Notes: generated by a model not told the origin, from the sequence alone. 64,000 nt of DNA from Diospyros lotus (GCF_014633365.1 NC_068346.1:34349191-34413190), one strand, 5' to 3'. Positions 34,601 to 46,875 are shown, counted from the stretch's first letter. Translations and numbers: made by a program.

Positions 34601-36754
34601 AGTATACATAAGTAAAGGGCATTTGATAGATCTTCCAGTTTTCAATTTTGGTTTTCTTTTTTCCCTTTTTTTTGGGGGGGGGTTCCAATTTTTTTTCCCC
34701 TTTTTTGATAGATCTTCCTATTCTCTTTGCTGTTTTCAGAACATTTTCAGTTTTCAGTTTTCCAAAATAATAAAAACGTGTTTACTTTCATATTTTCAAA
34801 AATGTATTTTTGAAAACAAGAAAAAATTTTGTAAAGAAAACTCAAAACAACAAAAAGTCATTTTGCTTGTTTTCATCACAAACACACTCAAAATTTCTAA
34901 AACGCAGAAAACACTACAAACAAAAAAACGCGTTTTCAGCAATCTCAAAATACACTCAAAACACAAAACTGAAAATGAATTCAAAACTCAAAACTAAAAA
35001 CTAAAACATGAAAATAACAGCCCCATATGTTGTTTGACAACTTGAGTTTGTTTTCAATTTTTATTTTTATTTTTTTCTTCGTTCCTCCTTCCACCGCCTA
35101 TGGGAGTTGTCAATTCTAGAGTCACCGCCAACTCCCTCCAGTAATGAAAGTCGCCAGTTGGTGAGTTGGGGAGAGAAAGAGAGGGGAAGAAAATGAAAGC
35201 AGAATGAAAATTGTGAAAACATCTTTTCAGGGTTTCCATTTTTTCCAAAAGCTCTCAATTTTTTTAAATGAAAACAATGGGGTCTAAGTTATTTGCAACA
35301 TGCCACATAGCCTAGAGATGGACCCTGTTTATCACAAGTTTACTCCCAGTAATAAATTAAATCTTGTTTACTGCATGCTGCAATGAGAAAATGATAGGTC
35401 TAGTAAACTGATCATACAGTTCATTCCTGATCCCCTGAATTCTGAAATGTAAGTGATTTGAGTTAGATTTAGATATTTCCTTTAAAAAAGGCCAGAAAAG
35501 GGAAAATGGGGGTGGGCAGGGTTTAAATGTGATCACCAACTTCTATATGTTTCACCAGAAGTCTAGCAGCAATTTGGCACTGTGCTCTAAGAGAAGAGCA
35601 ATATATATATATATATATATATATATATTGCGTATGTGTGTTTTGTTGGGGGGGAGGGGGGGCAAGGGGGGTGAACAAAGGTCTCTCACTCAGCAATCCA
35701 AATGCAGGGGTGGACTTAAAAACAGCAGCGACTCTTTTACATATATATATGTATACATATTGCGCAGCTACTATCATTTGAGAGACCATTCAGTTATTAA
35801 GCATCCCAGACAACATTCAGAACCAGTCTGCTAATATTAAGGCAGACCACTCCTTATTCTTATTAAGCTTTAAAATTTTCCTTCTTTTTTCTGGTTCTCC
35901 CTAAAACAACAACAACAACATATCCAGCCGTTATCCCACCATGTGGGGTTGGCTACATGAACTCTAGACTTCTATGTGAGTTACATCCCAATAGATAGTT
36001 TGTCTAGAATTCATATTTGGATCCGACTAGGTTTTACGCTGACTGTCGGCTACCTAACGTAACCCTCCTCCTTTATCCAGGCTTTTTCTGGTTCTCCCTC
36101 TTTGAGGAAAATAAGAAAGAGCTCCATATCAGGCCACCCGCAAGCAAGTAGCAATTTGATAAATTACCAATCTTGGATTACCTCCTCAAAATATTCTTCA
36201 ATCTCATTCTTGGTTTTTGTGTTTTTCTATGACAAGAAACTCCAATTTAACCCAAATGTTGAACTATAGTACCAAAAAAATTCCCAAAAAATGGTTGCAA
36301 CCATAAAAAAAATTGAAGCGTAGGGAAATTATTTTTCTTGTACATTTTTGCAGGAATCAATTTCAATTAAATCAGGCAGTGCTCTAATTACTTGAGGAAC
36401 TCCGTATTGTTCCCACGTCGAGCCCTGCAGTAAAACTCCGCCATTGAACACAACCACAAGTCTAAACACATTACACAGTCAAAAAGTTGCCAACACAAGT
36501 TAACGAACACTAACTTCCTCCCCTACTGCAGGAAAGAAACTTTCTAAAGTCTAAACGCAGAAAGAACAGAAGGACGTGCTGGAAGTAAATTTGCGGCACC
36601 TGCGAGGGGCAAACTGGGAATTCAACCGTCGACGACCGGGGAAGCGATGCCGCAGTGGGAACGGTGGCGACCACGACGATGGCGACGAAGACGAACAGGA
36701 TTGAGAAAGCAGTAGAGGGCCGAGTGGCGGGCGAGAAACGACATCGAGGCCCAT
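28623..36754 (-). CDS. IREG3: Plastid ferroportin-family transporter (IREG3/MAR1, SLC40A3-like)
   Basis: Thirteen exons with GT-AG junctions reconstruct 587 residues: 36754..36600, 34178..33968, 33853..33790, 32875..32751, 32668..32579, 32488..32315, 32197..32123, 31846..31745, 31614..31497, 31423..31277, 30835..30729, 30642..30529, 28904..28623. All phases join. The length matches the roughly 600 residues of Arabidopsis IREG3. Exon 1 encodes a Ser/Arg-rich transit peptide (start [11 protein letters not shown]). LSEEEQN and [11 protein letters not shown] precede the membrane domain. Ferroportin-family blocks are [69 protein letters not shown] and [10 protein letters not shown]. The family exports metals or metal chelates; IREG3 is in the chloroplast envelope, affects iron status and lets aminoglycosides into the plastid (established for Arabidopsis). 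It is the only intact copy here. Confidence 0.93.
30216..30263. repeat. Poly-C / CA tract in IREG3 intron 12
   Basis: Long C runs interrupted by ACACC and followed by an A-rich stretch. It creates a spurious proline-rich frame. Confidence 0.95.
35596..35630. repeat. (AT)n microsatellite in IREG3 intron 1
   Basis: An AT dinucleotide array is followed by GCGTATGTGTG and then G-rich runs (35646-35670). Confidence 0.9.
35903..36082 (-). mobile_element. SINE-like insertion in IREG3 intron 1, 180 bp
   Basis: The element reads on the - strand from GCCTGGATAAAGGAGGAGGG to a (TTG)n tail. It is flanked by a perfect 17-bp target duplication, TTTTTCTGGTTCTCCCT (35886-35902, 36083-36099). A longer relative with the same tail lies at 57947-58249. 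Variable duplication length plus a simple-repeat tail indicates target-primed (SINE/LINE-type) insertion. It may be 5'-truncated. No Pol III boxes were confidently read. Confidence 0.75.
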
Positions 36755-37089
36755 GATTGCTCCTTGTACTGCTGCTGCTTCAACAACTTCTTCTTGAAGC
36801 ACCGCTTCGCAACCGGACTTCTCATGCAGCCCTAGGAGGATGGAGATGCAGATGCGGATGATGATTCAGTTTGCAGAATCCTTCCCTCAAGTTCCAGAAG
36901 AATAGTTAAATCGTCCCGCGAGTATATATACATGTATATGTATAAATTATATATATATACATCTGTCACATCTGTATGCAAATTAGGGTTCTAAAATGAA
37001 CAGATTTGTGGGTTCTGGAGCAGGGGTTAGTTTGGGGGAAGCATCAATGACACATCCTTATCTGGTGGCTGGATCATCCGCCAGGAAAA
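36755..37089 (-). promoter_or_regulatory. IREG3 upstream region
   Basis: Sequence directly upstream of the IREG3 start. TATA-like alternations (TATATATACATGTATATG) lie around 36920-36960, about 170-200 bp before the ATG. No further motif is claimed. Confidence 0.35.
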
Positions 37090-38010
37090 CGGTGAAATTT
37101 CACTTTAGCCCTCTTACTATGGCAATGCCTCCTTTTTAGTTGGACAATTTAGACGAATTGCACCAATTATTCTTATATCTTTAAAAAAATGTCACTTCCT
37201 TAAACATCTCTTAAATGTTTCTCTTCTTTTCCTTTTTTTTCTCCTCGATCTCTCATCTTCACGTCATTCTTCTCTACCTCAAATACCTCTCTCTCGATCA
37301 TTTTTTTGAGTTCTAATTAAAATTTACTAATACAGATAAAAATCTATATGTGGGTTCTAATCGAAAACCCTTATTTAATTTTTTTAATTTTTTTATTGTG
37401 AGTACAAACCTAGGTCAAATTTGGATTTTTTATTTTCAAATCCAAAAAATCAATAATCGAAATTCAATTTAATGAAGGGTTAGGGTTCTTAATCTTCAAA
37501 CCCAAATTTAATCCAAGTTTATTTAAAGGCAATTCGTCTTCAAACTTAAACGTTAATATCAATTTAAATTGGTTTAAATACAACTTTTCTTCTACAACTC
37601 AAACATTAGATTCAATCTAGGTTTATTCAAAATGAGCCCAGTAAAAAACACGAACCTATATTAAATATAGGTTCGTTCAAAATAAAACTAACAGAAAATC
37701 TTATATTAAACTCAAATAAACCCAATAACAATTGTCAATCACTAGCGACAATTACCAATTGATTAACGATGATCATTAGTGACAATTGCTAATAAATTGT
37801 AACTTTTGTTTAATTATTTTATTTTTCTATAATAATGGATAGGTGTTTGAGAATTTATAAAAACTTAATAGGTATTAACTAATAAAGGAAGAGTGATCCA
37901 TTTTTTATAAAAATTAAGAGAGATTTGTGCTATTTTCATAAATACATAAGTAATTAGTGTAATTTAAATAAACTTTATGGGTAGTATATGAAATTTACTT
38001 TTTAATCTAT
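37090..38010. mobile_element. Candidate long-TIR MITE
   Basis: The left end (GTGAAATTTCACTTTAG... then GCACCAATTATTCTTATAT) and the reverse complement of the right end (GTAAATTTCAT... then ACACTAATTACTTATGTAT) are alike over about 100 bp. The interior is AT-rich with no frame. Exact ends and target duplication were not resolved. Confidence 0.35.
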
Positions 38011-38878
38011 TCTTTTGGCATTACCATCAAATGAAGTTTTTCTAAATTTTCTCAAAATGTTTTTCTTCCTCTAATCTATATTAAATTTTCATATTATTGG
38101 AAATATTGTTTATATTCTTAGAATTATAGAAACAAAACAATTTAATATGCTTTTAAATAAATAATTGTCAAGTAATTGCACAATTGTTGGAATGAATAGT
38201 TATACCCTCTGATACACATAAACATCGAAATGGTGTTATTTTGACGTTTTTAAAACATTTTCTACCCCAAAATGTTAAGAAACACTAAAAAATATTTTTG
38301 GATTATTTTCATAATTTTAAAAAAATATTATAAACACGTTTTCAATTTATAAACATGTTTCTATTCCATCATTACATTAAAAACGTAAGCAATTATGTCT
38401 TTAGCGATCATGTTACAGATAAGAACAACTCGTGTTTATGTTTGCTTAAATGAATGACAGAATTTATGTGTTATGTTTAATTGAATAAATAATTTTTTAT
38501 ATTAAAATTATATTTACAAAAATACCTTTATTTTTTATTTACGTATTTCCCTTATATTTTTATTTCTTATTTTTTTAAAAAAATATTATTTTCCCATTTT
38601 TTCATATATATCTATTTTTTGTTTTTGTTTCTATGCAACCTAAGTTATATCTTTATTCATGCTTTGATAATCAATTTTCTATCATCTTTGACTAAAACTT
38701 ATATAGTTTGAGATATAAAACTGTATTTTTAATTGCATTTTTTGAATACTATTTAATTCTGGTCTTTTAAAATTAATATCGATAATAATTGGTTTATTAT
38801 AAACAAAATTAATTAGTTTATATTTTTTCATGTCAAACTATAAATATGCTTCAATTTCACATTTTTTATGTTAAACTA
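38011..38878. other. AT-rich intergenic, nothing recognised
   Basis: No gene, element end or repeat unit could be supported in this stretch. Confidence 0.5.
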
Positions 38879-38926
38879 ACCACTCATAGCTTATAAATAA
38901 TTATATCAAATTAGTTCAGTGATGAC

Positions 38927-40487
38927 TAGGGTTGGCAATGGTTTGATTTGGTTTCGATTTTTGCTTAAACCATAACCAAACCAAACTTAAAATACTAAAA
39001 CCAAAACCAAACTATTAACCCATTAGTTTTAAAAATTAAAAACCATAACCAAACTATTCGGTTTCGATTTTAATCATGATTTTTTTTAGTTTGATCCATA
39101 CTGACAAATAAAGACAAATTCTTGCAAATAGTATTCATAAAAACTTGTTGATCTGCATGCACTACATTATGCCTTTCACGGTTGTGGCAACTAACAATAA
39201 CATTTTGCAAACATATATCTAACTATTAGATGAAAATCCTAACATTAACCCCATGCTTTTGGCTTCAAATTGACAGTGCCTCCTAAATTGCAATAATTTA
39301 ATTTATTTATACATCTAAGTGACAAACACAAACACACCCACAATATATATTAACATTTGATCAAAAAAATTGATGCAAGCGCGGAGAGAGGAAACAAAAA
39401 GTTCGACCTTCCAATTCATTGCAGTAAGGGGAAAAAGAACCAAAACAGAAGAGTAAAGAAAGAAATAACAAACACAAACACATTCTTAAACATTACAGAT
39501 TTACATAAAAATATAGAATGGAAGTTAGATTTAGATTTAGGCATTTGCGCATCAATCAGACCAAAATAATAAATCAAGTCAGAAACCCTAATTTGTAAGT
39601 TGGAGAAAGAGAGAAAGAGAGGGGGAGACCTTGCTGTCGGCGTACAAAGATAAATTGCATAAGGCAATTCAAGTGTGATGCTCAGAAAGCGAAGGTCCAC
39701 GACTCTTGACTCGCCTAGTCGACGTTTCTTGTGTTTCGATTATTGCTCTAAAAAATGTATTTGTATTACAGAGAAGGCGAGATAGGTAGCGAGTAAGAGC
39801 GAGGGTGAGCGGCCGAGGGTGAGTAATAGAACGAATCGAGAGAGAATGGGAGAGGAAGAAGGGTTTGTTGCTGTTTGTAGGAGAGGGCAGAGCGAGACCA
39901 AGAAAGAGGCAGAGAGCAAGGGCGAGAGCGAGAGGGGCCGAGAACAAGGGCGAGCGAGAGCAATAGAGGCAGAGAGCAAGGGCAAGCGCGAGAAAGAGGG
40001 GCCAAGCCCTAGCGAGAGAAAGAGAGAGCCAGTAAGGACGAGCGGGAGGGAGAGCGAAAGCAAGACTGCAAGAAAGAGGGCAGAGAGCGAGGGCGAGCGC
40101 TAGTGGACAAGCAAGAAAGAAGATGCAAAGAGCGAGAGGCAGCGAGGGTGAGAGAGAGCGAGATCGAAAGAGGAAGGAAAAGAGAAGGGTTTGCAAGTGG
40201 GATGGGTTTGGGGCTGGGTTTCGTAGTCGCCCCTTTAATATATAATATATTATATATATTTATATATTCAGTTTGATTTGGTTTGGTTCGGTTACCCACA
40301 TAACGGTTTGATTCGGTTCGGGTTTTGGTTTAGTTTTAGTAAAAACCATAACCAAACTATACCCATTGAAACAATATTCAATTTTTTCCCAAACCAAACC
40401 ATTACCCAGTCAAACGATTTTTAATCGCGTTGATCGGTTCGATTTCAGTTTGATTCCCCACAATTTCGGTTGCAATTGTCATCCCTA
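38927..40487. mobile_element. hAT-like non-autonomous element, ~1.56 kb
   Basis: The ends TAGGGTTGGCAATGG and CAATTGTCATCCCTA are imperfect inverted repeats. The flanks GTGATGAC / GTGATAAC are an 8-bp target duplication with one change. Sub-terminal GGTTTGGTT/CGGTTCG repeats occur at both ends. A tandem paralogue of the flanking sequence at 41078-41500 lacks the insertion (TGATGACTCTACC). The interior is a GA-rich low-complexity tract, not a transposase. Confidence 0.75.
39760..40190. repeat. GAGCGAGAG-type purine-rich tract
   Basis: About 430 bp of nearly pure purine GAGCGAGAG / GAGAGAGCGAGA repeats on the + strand. It creates long spurious Ser/Leu-rich frames on the - strand. Confidence 0.85.
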
Positions 40488-41500
40488 GTGATAACTCTCT
40501 CAACCTAAACATTCCCACCAACTACAAAGAATTTGAATCAATCATTTGTCACTCAAATACACATATCCACAAGTAATAGGAGAAAGTATATTAATTAAGA
40601 AAAATATCAGTAAGTAGTAGAATTTTTTTTCAAAAGGATAACAAGTTTAGGTTTTATAGATGAGCCAACTAAAATCAAAAGTAACCAATGAAAGCAATAA
40701 ATTAGTCTTTCCTAAAAAAAAATATAAATATAAGAAGAAAAGCAAATTTTGAGAAATTTTCCTGGCATTTCCCCCAACTCCCTATTAATTGTAAATGTGT
40801 TGTATGGTTCTTAATTTATAGGGTTCTTAGTCCTCCTAGCTTTAATTTGGATAATCTCCAACAAAATTTTCTAGTATTTTCCCTTTTCATATTCTTATCA
40901 ACCCTACGTTCAGTTTGGAAAGCCTCAACTACTTTGTAAGAAATTTATCATGAACCTTTCCTATCTAATCATTTGATAATCCAAGTCTTGCATTTGTTGC
41001 TCATTTCAAAATTTTATAATTTTATATTATAGTTTTACTTCACCCTAAACCAAGAAAAGAAACAGATAGCACTAGCCACACTCATAGCTTAGAATTAGTT
41101 GTAACAAATCAGTCCAATGATGACTCTACCTAGCTAAACCCACCAACTACAAAGCACTTGAATCAAATTGTTTGCCATTCAAATACACACATCCACGAGT
41201 AACAACAGTTAGCAGAAAGTATATTAACTTAAAAAAAAAACAATAGTAAGTAGAAATAGATTTTTCCAAAATGATAACAAATTTAGGCTTTGTGAATGAA
41301 ACAACTAAAAAAAAAAAAAAGACAATTAATTAATCTTACCTCCAAAAATATAAATGTAGGAAGGAAATTAAAATTTCAAGAATTTTCTTAGCATTTCTCC
41401 CAATTCCTAATTCAATATAAGTGTGTTGTATGGTTCTAAGTTTGCAAGATTCTTAGTCATCCTAGACTTAGTTTGGATAATTTCTAATAATTCAACTTAG
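40488..41500. repeat. Tandem duplication of ~420-bp intergenic unit
   Basis: Unit 1 is 38879-38926 plus 40488-40875 (interrupted by the hAT-like element); unit 2 is 41078-41500. Shared blocks include CACTCATAGCTTA, CCACCAACTACAAAG, GAAAGTATATTAA and GTGTTGTATGGTTCT. Neither has a gene. Confidence 0.7.
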
Positions 41501-43216
41501 ATGTCATAACCACCACAACAACACCGCCAGTTCCAATATACTCCGCAATTGAAGAATTATATTAAGAAGAGAAAAATAAATAAAATTGCATTCAAACCAC
41601 TTACCATGAGAATTATTTAGTAAAGTCAAAATGAGATCAAAATATCTTCTCATACAAGAAATCATGTTGTTCTAACTTTGTCTTTATACTTTTCGCTTCA
41701 CCCATAACAATGTTCAATTGTTCTTTCAATTATTCACATTCTGCTTCAAATTGTCCAAGGGCATCTTTTAACATTTTTTGTGTATTTGGTTTTGTTGTTC
41801 TTATCGGTTTTGGTCCATATCCAAGTCCTTTGATGTATGCTGATTTTGTGTTGAGAACCATATCACAAATTTTAGATAGACTTAATGAAGTATCATCAGT
41901 GACTGATTGACTAAAAAGTCATTGCATTTCATTATGAACAAATATAAGAATTTGAAAGCTATAATCTCAAAACTTATGTATCAATTATCCAAATTAGAAT
42001 GTAAAAGATAAAATTGTTATCTAAATAAGTAACTTACATAGTATGCTTTTGTTGTTGGACTTGTTCATCATTTTCCTTCACTATAATAAGTGTGTTTATA
42101 GAATGTTATTCTATCACAATTCTCACCATCGAGCTCCTTCAAACTCTATATTTTTTTATGTCAATAAGAAAAGTTTGTTGTACAAAGGATATATATTGAA
42201 TAATAATAATAATAATTTAATTTTTACGATTTCATTACGAAAAGTGACAAATACTCGTAAACATTGGTTGTGAGATGTAATTATTATTATTTTTTCTATT
42301 CTTCTTATTCTTCTGACATATTTGCTATACATAAACAAAATCACATGAAATATCAAAAGGTAGGTGGAGAATTATATTTGAATATAAAGGTGATTTACAC
42401 ATGAACTTTGGGGCTTGACCAATATTTACAAAAATCATCCCAATTCTCTTGAGTAAGTTTAGCAGATTTGTTTTGTCTTGCATTTTCTAAAGTCTTAAAA
42501 TTTTGAAAATGCTTATGAAGTTGATATATTTGATCCCTACTTTAGTTCTTCAATATATCCTCAACTTTTTTTTCTTACCTCTTCTTCTCCTGTATTAATG
42601 ATATCCAACCTCATCTAAAAAAAAAGGTAAAATAATTTAAGTTGTTACTCACATAATTGAAATAATCCAAATTGAAATTAAAAAAAAAAAATGGCTATCG
42701 TTAAGAATACAATAATAATTGAGTATAAATTTACTTACATTAAGTTGATCAAATTCAGAAATCAAATGATCATGATTTTTTTTTTTTATATCCTTCCACT
42801 TTGTTGGCATGGGAAAAAAATCTCGGTCTATAATACCAAGCTCATTCAATAGCTTTCCAGATTTCATCCTATCAACTGACTGTCCTTTATGTATAGAAAT
42901 ATGCATAGACAATTTTTTCTTAATTATTTTGTTAATCTTTTTGTAAGCCTTTGCTTTTTGTTGGACCTCATCTTGTACTAATTGCATTAGAATTGAAACC
43001 TATAATAGACATCATTATTTGGGTAAATATAATGCGTTACATATTACAACCACAACTTCATGTTTTAGAATTACCAGTATTGTTTGATAGAGTCAGTAAA
43101 GTGCTACCAGGTTGAGAACCATCTGTTATTGAAGCAAGAGATGGTCTACATGGCTCTTGAGGCATCTTACTACATGGAGTGGGATCATCGTTTGCTGGGT
43201 TAGTATATGAACTTCT

Positions 43217-44430
43217 TGTTATTTTGCATGTTATGTTGTTTTGATGATGAAAAACAATTGTGTTTTTATGATGAAAATATTTTCTCTTGGTGCTCCCTAA
43301 ATCAATTTATAAATTTTATAAGCACCAATTATAAAAATTAATTTCATCCAATGCCAAAAATCTTGTTCTCAAATATCTTGATGGCATTTGGAAAATAATT
43401 TTTGTGTGTCAAAATAATCATTTACTTTTGATGTATCAAAAATGATTTTGAAGAGTTTGAAAAATAAAGCAATGTTTTTAAAATGCCAAGCCAAGTTGTC
43501 AACCAATTTGGATTTTCAATTGATCATTTTTAGCTTGTTGTCAACTGACTTTGAAAGCCAATCGACCAGTTCAAATGCATCTCTTAGTTGTGTGTGGTTG
43601 ATTGTTGCTGCATCAAAACCAGTTAACTGGTTTATAACCTATTGACTATTTTGTGCTCCCTGTCGACTGATCCTTTAGTTTTTAATCTACCCAGTCAATC
43701 ATTTCCTATATGTTGTCGATCGTTTTTGTCTCTAATAGCTAGTTTTGCAGGCTCCAATGATCACAAACGGCTAGTTTTGCTTCAAGCTTTTGTGTAGCCT
43801 ATAAGTACAGCCAAAGGGAGAACTTAAGAAAAAGAAATAGATGGGAATGAGTTGAGTTGAGCTTACAAAATATATTCATCTTCTTAATAGTGCTTCTGTT
43901 TCCATTTTTCTCTCAAAAGGCTTTATTATTATTTGTATCATTTGTTAAAGCATTTGTGTTTTTATTTGAGAGATTATTATAACTAAGAGAGTTATCTACT
44001 AGATTCATTATTCATTGTATCATTCTTGTATTTTTTAGCTTGTATAGCTAGAGGGCATATTTGTATATAAGTAGGAGGTTTGAATTTCCTAGTTTGTTGC
44101 TAAAGGGTCTACTTGTCTAAGTAGAATGTTTATAATTCTTAGCGGTTTATGCTAAGGGACCTACCAAGTGTGGTAAGAGATATTAATGGATTGTTTAAAA
44201 TCTTTAGTAAGAAGTTAAGATAATGGATTAGGCTTGGTTTAGTCGAACCACTATTTATTGTTGTGTTCCTCTTGCATTTACTTTGATTGTGTTTTTATTT
44301 GCATTTCACTATTTCCACTTTTATCTTTGAAAACTTTCTAAAAAGTTTTTTTAATTTCTCAATCACCCAATTCACTCCCCATCTTAGGTGTGTGGTGTCA
44401 TTCATTACGCCAAATCTAATTTCAACAACA
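43217..44430. mobile_element. Solo LTR, 1214 bp
   Basis: It starts TGTTATTTTG and ends TTTCAACAACA, flanked by perfect CTTCT duplications (43212-43216, 44431-44435). CAATCACCCAATTCACTCCCC near the right end is a familiar plant LTR 3' motif. No internal region or second LTR was found, so it is probably left by LTR-LTR recombination. Removing it rejoins the flanks of the transposase relic. Confidence 0.75.
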
Positions 44431-44511
44431 CTTCTTAACTATACTTGTGGAATGAGTCATTTGAGGTATTGTAGGCTGAGATGGCCTAATTGAAGTAGTT
44501 AAAAAAAGTGG

Positions 44512-44627
44512 TCTATGTATCTTTTGAGACATGCCATTAGATTTATGAATCACTTTTTTCTATCTAATGTCTATGTATCTTTTGAGACATGCCATTAGAT
44601 TTATGAATCACTTTTTTCTATCTAATG
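44512..44627. repeat. Perfect 58-bp tandem duplication
   Basis: Two identical units starting TCTATGTATCTTTTGAGAC lie head to tail, which suggests a recent duplication inside the transposase relic. Confidence 0.95.
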
Positions 44628-44901
44628 CAATACGACTTTGTAGTATGGGGTAATTGTGATAATTCATTTGGCTTACCATTACATGATAAGACAATATTTA
44701 GGAGAGGACAAATCTAGATGATTTATGTAATGCGTCTTTAGCTGATGGAATGACTTTGTTTAGGCTAAGTGGAGAGATAAATGTAGCAGATGACCTTGAA
44801 GAATTTGACAATCTAGATATCCCTTGAGGTTTAGGGTTTGAAAATGTAAGTTTACTAGAAGTAGACTTATTGGACTTGCCATAAAATAACCCATATGCCA
44901 T

Positions 44902-46870
44902 GATTGACTAAACCTATAAAAGCATAAGAATTACCTTTAACATGCAAGATTTATAGCAAAGTCCTAAATGTTTACAAAACAACAAGCATAGTTAGGGAAA
45001 GGCATCAATTTGGCTTCCTAAGCTTAAGACTATTACTAAAAATCAGCAAACAAAACAATTAAACTTTTGCAAACCATAAAGGAAAAAATATTAGTTAAAG
45101 AAACAATATTATTAATATGCACAAATAAAATGAAAAAAAAAAAGTAGTTAAAAAACAAAAACTTTAGTATATATCTAGCAATCCACTCCCCTGCATGCTT
45201 TTCACATGTTATTCCAATATTAGGAAAAAGAATCCCAATATCATCCTCAATTAAAGGAATATCAACCATCAAAATACTTGTTACTTCTGAACCATTTTCA
45301 GTGAACAAAAAAAAAAAAAAAAAAAGAGAATCACCTATAATGAACCATGCTTCAATGAACCAAACTAAAACCCAGTATCATTCTATAATAGATGGGCTCA
45401 AATGAACCATGTTTCTCAAGAAAATAAATTGAATAATAAAATTATCATTTATATAGTTAACCCAAAACTAAATAATAATAAACCATGTATCAAATGACTA
45501 GAAAGAAGCTCTCGATCTATAATGAAAAAGGGGCACTAATTGGCCCTTAAAGAAAAAAATTGGGAGCCTTTTAATTAATTAGCATGATCATATATGTATA
45601 TATATATATCTATATAATAAAACAGGATGATTTTTGAAAATGTCTCAAAAGATAGACATTTCAATGGTTGGGATTATTTCTAATACATTTTATGATTGGG
45701 ATTAAAAATTTTTCCGCCCACAGCAACCATCTCATTGTCTTTCTCCATCTCTCTCTGTCTTTCTCTCTCTCCTTCCCACCCACCCATCCCCCTTTCTAGC
45801 CCCTCTCAAGGGGAATAAACTTTAAGGCAGAGCTTATGTATTTATGTATTTAATAGAGCTTTTGTCGTGGCTTGCTATGACGTCTGGGCTCTTCAAAGAA
45901 CGCCAAGATCAGGAGGAACTCAACCACCCCCGACATCGCCAGCGCTCCGACAAGACTTGCGCCCCTCCATCGCCCCCACGAATTGTATGTTGCTTATCTC
46001 TTTCTCTAAGTGTTTATGCGCCTCTGCTGCTTCTGTACATTATTTAAAACTGCATAATGAGAGAATAATAGCGCCCTTAGCGTCCAAATTTGAGGCCTCT
46101 CAGCACTGACAGAAACGGCCTTACTGCACATATGCACATATATATATTATATGCATAATTATATAGATAGAAGAGAGTAGAGAGAGACAATCGTGAAACA
46201 GATTACAGAGGCTTTATTTTATTTACCTTTTCTGCCTGCCCATGGGGTTTGATTATTGTGAAATAATTTTTTCTTTTTTAACAATTATTATTAAGAAATA
46301 TGTAAAAAAAATTACCCGTAAGCTGATTTATGGTTGGATTAATAATATTTTTTAACTATGTGTGTGATTATTTAACTGTGTGTGCATGTGTGTGTGTGCA
46401 CGCGCGTGTGTGTTTCTTTACCATGTGTGTGTTTATATTATGTATATGTGTGTGTTCTGTGTGACGGTAAAAATGAGTGTGTGAATATGGGTGTGTATAT
46501 AAAAAGTGGGTGTGTGATTTGATCTGCAGGGTCAGAGTAGTTTCAGATTCTGCTCAAAGTATGTACAAAAAAACCTTTAAAGATTCATGGTGTGTGTATG
46601 TATCCATTTGCTTAAGATTCACTGTGTTTAATATAAGGGATGAGAGACAATGAGAGCAAAGATAATAAATAAGATTTACTGTGTGTGTATGTATCTCTCA
46701 TTCTCTCTCATCCCTTCTTTCTCTCTCCTTATTGTGCGTATGTATATATTGTATGTAATACTGTACAGTCCCTCTTGTATATAATTCCTTTAGTTTGAGG
46801 CCTTAAGATTAAAATGATGGTGGAATAAATATTTTAGTTCCTGTATATAGTTCCAATGCATATCTAATGT
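44902..46870. other. Intergenic with possible Helitron 5' end
   Basis: 45609 reads TCTATATAATAAAACAGG after an A, like the TC start of plant Helitrons inserted between A and T. 45840-46000 is a short, locally GC-richer patch with an open frame (about 67 codons) that could be a captured exon. (TG)n runs occupy 46370-46510. No CTRR end with hairpin was found, so the element is unproven. Confidence 0.3.
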
Positions 46871-46875
46871 TCCTT

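Larger units (their letters stand above)
41640..44901 (-). pseudogene. Decayed plant transposase gene (En/Spm, Ptta-type)
   Basis: Scattered - strand segments fit a plant CACTA-type transposase/Ptta protein: an N-terminal Ser/Asn-rich part (44901..44698), DFFPMPTKWKDIKKKNHDHL (about 42840-42740), NARQNKSAKLTQENWDDFCKYW (about 42490-42400), and a C-terminal KGLGYGPKPIRTTK followed by a Glu-rich coil (about 41850-41700). Stops and shifts separate all of them. A solo LTR (43217-44430) splits the gene. The assignment rests on the GYGPKP coil module and the WDDFCKYW motif. No conserved transposon ends were located. Confidence 0.5.

Noticed and set aside
34623..35004. Overlapping frames in IREG3 intron 1
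   Set aside because: Lys/Asn/Phe-rich translation of AT-rich repeat DNA with equal-length frames on both strands.
36622..36825. Alternative IREG3 first exon starting MRSPVAKRC
   Set aside because: Its frame does not join the phase of exon 2. The frame with ATG at 36754 ends CGC-AG before a GT donor and joins correctly.
39669..40196. 175-codon frame on the - strand
   Set aside because: It is a translation of the GAGCGAGAG purine tract; Ser/Leu/Pro low complexity, with overlapping long frames in other phases.
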